DNA of 8,905 nt from Planctomycetes bacterium RBG_16_43_13 (GTDB lineage: Bacteria; Planctomycetota; MHYJ01), in the NCBI GenBank assembly GCA_001828445.1, contig MHYJ01000097.1:1-8905 (forward strand), in the 5' to 3' direction. This document shows positions 7,193 to 8,905 of this stretch, in pieces. The stretch's first letter is position 1; the number at the start of each line of letters is the position of its first letter. Under the pieces are notes generated by a model. It ran no database searches, was not told the origin of the DNA, and saw only the letters and a program-made list of their open reading frames with translations. The position numbers and the translations under genes were made by a program.

Positions 7193-8395
7193 ATGATGAA
7201 GCACACTTTTTATATTGCTATCCTGTTATTTTGCTCTCGTATAGAATACGTAGTATTTGCTCAAGATACAAATAATTGCGGTAAGTGCCACCAAAAAGAG
7301 CAGAACTCAGAAGCCAATTCTATACATATCCAAGAGGGTGTTGGCTGTGCAGATTGCCATGGAGGTAATGGAAAGGGTGGTATTAAAGGTACTGCACACG
7401 GAGAGGGATTTTTAGGAAAAATACCTCGCCAAGACATCCCAAAACTCTGTGCTAAGTGCCATTCAGACGTTCGGAAGATGAATCCATATGGACTTTCTAC
7501 AGACCAATACGCCCAATATCTAACCTCCAAACATGGAGAAGCACTCGTAGAGGGAAAAACAGACGTTGCTACCTGCATAGATTGCCATAACACCCACGGC
7601 ATAAAGCGTGTGCGCGATCCACAAAGCCCAGTATATCCTAAAAATGTCCCCTCCACTTGTGCCAAGTGCCATAGCAACAAAGAGTTAATGGACAAATACG
7701 GATTACCTGCTACAGCCGAGACGTTATATAAGCAAAGTATTCATGCTGACTTACTATTGAATAAGGACGACCTTTCTGCCCCTACCTGCGCCACCTGTCA
7801 CGGCAATCACGGTGCTGTGCCACCCGGCTTTGCGGAGATAAGCCATACCTGTGGTAAGTGTCATATAAAACAGCAAGATTTATTCAAAGAGAGCCCACAC
7901 GCCCCACTTGTAGCAGAGGGAACATTCAAGGGTTGTGTAACCTGCCACAGTAATCACAAAATTTCAAGGACACCTAAGGATATATTTAAACGATGCTCGA
8001 CCTGCCACGAGGAGGGCGATAAAGCGATTAAGGAACGGGATACTATCTTTACGCTTATAGAATCTGCAGAGGGCGATTTCCAGAAGACAAAAGATAGATT
8101 AGGGCAACTTACACGTGCAGGGTTTCACACAGAGGACGAAGAGCTACTGTTAGAAGAAGCAAAAACAAGCATTTTACAACTTCCTCCAGTGCAACATACA
8201 TTAAACCTTGAGAATGTCAGAAAACTGTTTTCTACCACTGAATCCACCTTATCAGATATTCAGAGACAATTGGACAAAAAGGAAAAAGTAGAGGAGATAA
8301 AGAAGTTTGCCCTCGTACCTATATGGCTATTCCTAATAGGGATGGCGATAGCATTCTGGGCTAAGAAGAAGAGCATTGAGAAGGATGGAAGATAG
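7193..8395 (+). CDS. Nine-heme periplasmic cytochrome c with helical stalk and C-terminal membrane anchor
   Basis: From the ATG at 7193 the protein is 400 aa. An in-frame ATG at 7148 would add 15 charged residues ahead of the signal peptide and is judged less likely. A signal segment (residues 5-23, ending VVFAQ) precedes nine CxxCH sites at Cys29, 52, 86, 128, 156, 199, 220, 248 and 268. Extra His residues in SIH, KHG, NTHG, GNHG, SPH and SNHK contexts suggest bis-His hemes, typical of low-potential multiheme wires of the cytochrome c3/doubled-CxxCH type. Residues about 273-370 lack hemes and look strongly alpha-helical and charged, a probable coiled-coil hairpin. Residues 372-390 form one membrane helix followed by KKK, anchoring the protein with its hemes in the periplasm. 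No CxxCK or other catalytic-heme signature is seen, so an electron-transfer role is favoured. It overlaps the next cytochrome by 11 nt. Confidence 0.86.
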   Translation: MMKHTFYIAILLFCSRIEYVVFAQDTNNCGKCHQKEQNSEANSIHIQEGVGCADCHGGNGKGGIKGTAHGEGFLGKIPRQDIPKLCAKCHSDVRKMNPYGLSTDQYAQYLTSKHGEALVEGKTDVATCIDCHNTHGIKRVRDPQSPVYPKNVPSTCAKCHSNKELMDKYGLPATAETLYKQSIHADLLLNKDDLSAPTCATCHGNHGAVPPGFAEISHTCGKCHIKQQDLFKESPHAPLVAEGTFKGCVTCHSNHKISRTPKDIFKRCSTCHEEGDKAIKERDTIFTLIESAEGDFQKTKDRLGQLTRAGFHTEDEELLLEEAKTSILQLPPVQHTLNLENVRKLFSTTESTLSDIQRQLDKKEKVEEIKKFALVPIWLFLIGMAIAFWAKKKSIEKDGR

Positions 8396-8905
8396 GTTAG
8401 CTGTGAAGTCGATACGCCATTGGAGGAGAGTAACAAGTAGAATAGAGAATAGATGTTGCAAACATTTATTTCTAATAGTTGCCGTGTTTTTTATAACTGC
8501 TACAATATATAAAACAGCATTTGCGGATGGGTGTAAGGAGTGCCACTCTGGAGTAGGTAAGAGATCCTCCTCAGTTACTGTATTACCTTCATCTACTCAT
8601 TCTGAATTAGAATGTACCGATTGCCATGCTGGAGTTGAAACACCCCATACAACGAATGTTTATTATGTTCAGTGTAAAACCTGTCATAGCGACGAAATTA
8701 AAACTGTAGAGGATTCCAGTCATAGTAAGAAACTTTTAGAGTGGTTGAACAAAAATAAATCTATAAAACCAGCTACTATATGCTTAGTATGTCACGGAGG
8801 CGATGCCCACAATGTTAAAAAAACTACTGACGCTACTTCTACCACTAACAGGGTAAATATTCCCTCTACTTGTCTAAATTGTCATAAGGAAGTACAACCG
8901 ATTGC
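8385..8905 (+). CDS. Multiheme cytochrome c, 3'-truncated by the window
   Basis: The frame opens at ATG 8385, overlapping the previous gene by 11 nt, and stays open to the end of the window (173 complete codons). Five heme sites are visible at Cys50, Cys77, Cys97, Cys133 and Cys163. A long basic N-terminus precedes a hydrophobic stretch (residues 28-41) and a TAFA-D junction (44-48) that looks like a signal-peptidase site. The start is uncertain: the purine-rich AGAAGG abuts the ATG with almost no spacing, and an in-frame GTG at 8403 with AGG six bases upstream would shorten the unusually long signal peptide. The CHGG element followed by NIPSTC and CxxCH recalls the nonaheme protein just upstream, suggesting related multiheme modules. 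Function beyond periplasmic electron transfer, total heme count and any membrane anchor cannot be judged. Confidence 0.8.
   Translation, partial: MEDRLAVKSIRHWRRVTSRIENRCCKHLFLIVAVFFITATIYKTAFADGCKECHSGVGKRSSSVTVLPSSTHSELECTDCHAGVETPHTTNVYYVQCKTCHSDEIKTVEDSSHSKKLLEWLNKNKSIKPATICLVCHGGDAHNVKKTTDATSTTNRVNIPSTCLNCHKEVQPI

Noticed and set aside
7261..7695. 144-codon open frame on the minus strand inside the nonaheme gene
   Set aside because: It is a shadow of a Cys/His-rich coding region whose complement lacks stops. Its Trp/Gln/Cys-rich product has no recognisable feature and no ribosome binding site was seen.
7277..8010. Regularly spaced Cys-codon repeats as a CRISPR or DNA repeat array
   Set aside because: The recurring TG(C/T)...TG(C/T)CA(C/T) strings are heme motifs in frame, with variable spacing and no conserved flanking repeat.
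5884..8395. A nitrite reductase (NrfA), octaheme reductase or hydroxylamine oxidoreductase in the cytochrome cluster
   Set aside because: There is no CxxCK heme, no HAO-type crosslink Tyr context that I can identify, and the heme counts do not match. They look like electron carriers.

Overview
The window holds a single, tightly packed, plus-strand bacterial operon devoted to membrane-linked electron transfer. It is cut at both ends: the first gene starts upstream and the last runs off the end. It contains eight genes. Junctions are 12 nt, 11 nt, 1 nt, ATGA overlap, ATGA overlap, 19 nt and 11-nt overlap, so the genes are very likely cotranscribed and partly translationally coupled. There is no intergenic gap over 20 nt, and I see no tRNA, rRNA, mobile element, CRISPR array, promoter or terminator. 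Moderately AT-rich codon use and GGAG/AGGAGG ribosome binding sites show a bacterium with an exported, heme-rich respiratory chain. Periplasmic multiheme cytochromes and an ACIII/Qrc-type complex occur in Desulfobacterota, Planctomycetota (including anammox lineages), Nitrospirota and related deep groups. The sequence alone does not let me choose among them.

Left half (1-4697): a four-gene module of the CISM (complex iron-sulfur molybdoenzyme) type, ordered as in the menaquinone reductase complex Qrc. It comprises the C-terminal end of a multiheme cytochrome c (QrcA/ActA-like, three hemes visible), a Tat-exported molybdopterin-oxidoreductase-fold large subunit (792 aa), a four-cubane ferredoxin-like subunit (229 aa) and a ten-helix NrfD/ActC/QrcD membrane subunit (454 aa). 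The membrane subunit looks closest to ActC of alternative complex III. The large subunit keeps its N-terminal [4Fe-4S] cysteines, but the position where active enzymes carry the Mo/W ligand reads Thr-Lys. It may therefore be a non-catalytic electron-transfer scaffold, as in Qrc and alternative complex III.

Right half (4694-8905): four successive c-type cytochromes. The first is an N-anchored protein built from four tandem monoheme class I domains. The second is a five-heme cytochrome c554-like protein with a beta-rich C-terminal domain and a C-terminal membrane helix. The third is a nine-heme protein with a helical stalk and a C-terminal membrane anchor. The fourth is an incomplete multiheme protein with five hemes visible. 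The window encodes 26 plausible CxxCH heme sites.

Working model (inference): the CISM module exchanges electrons between the quinone pool, at the NrfD subunit, and periplasmic hemes. The anchored cytochromes downstream carry electrons to or from a partner not in this window. The direction cannot be fixed: predicted His/Met hemes in the tandem cytochrome favour quinol oxidation in the manner of alternative complex III, while the Qrc-like gene order favours quinone reduction.
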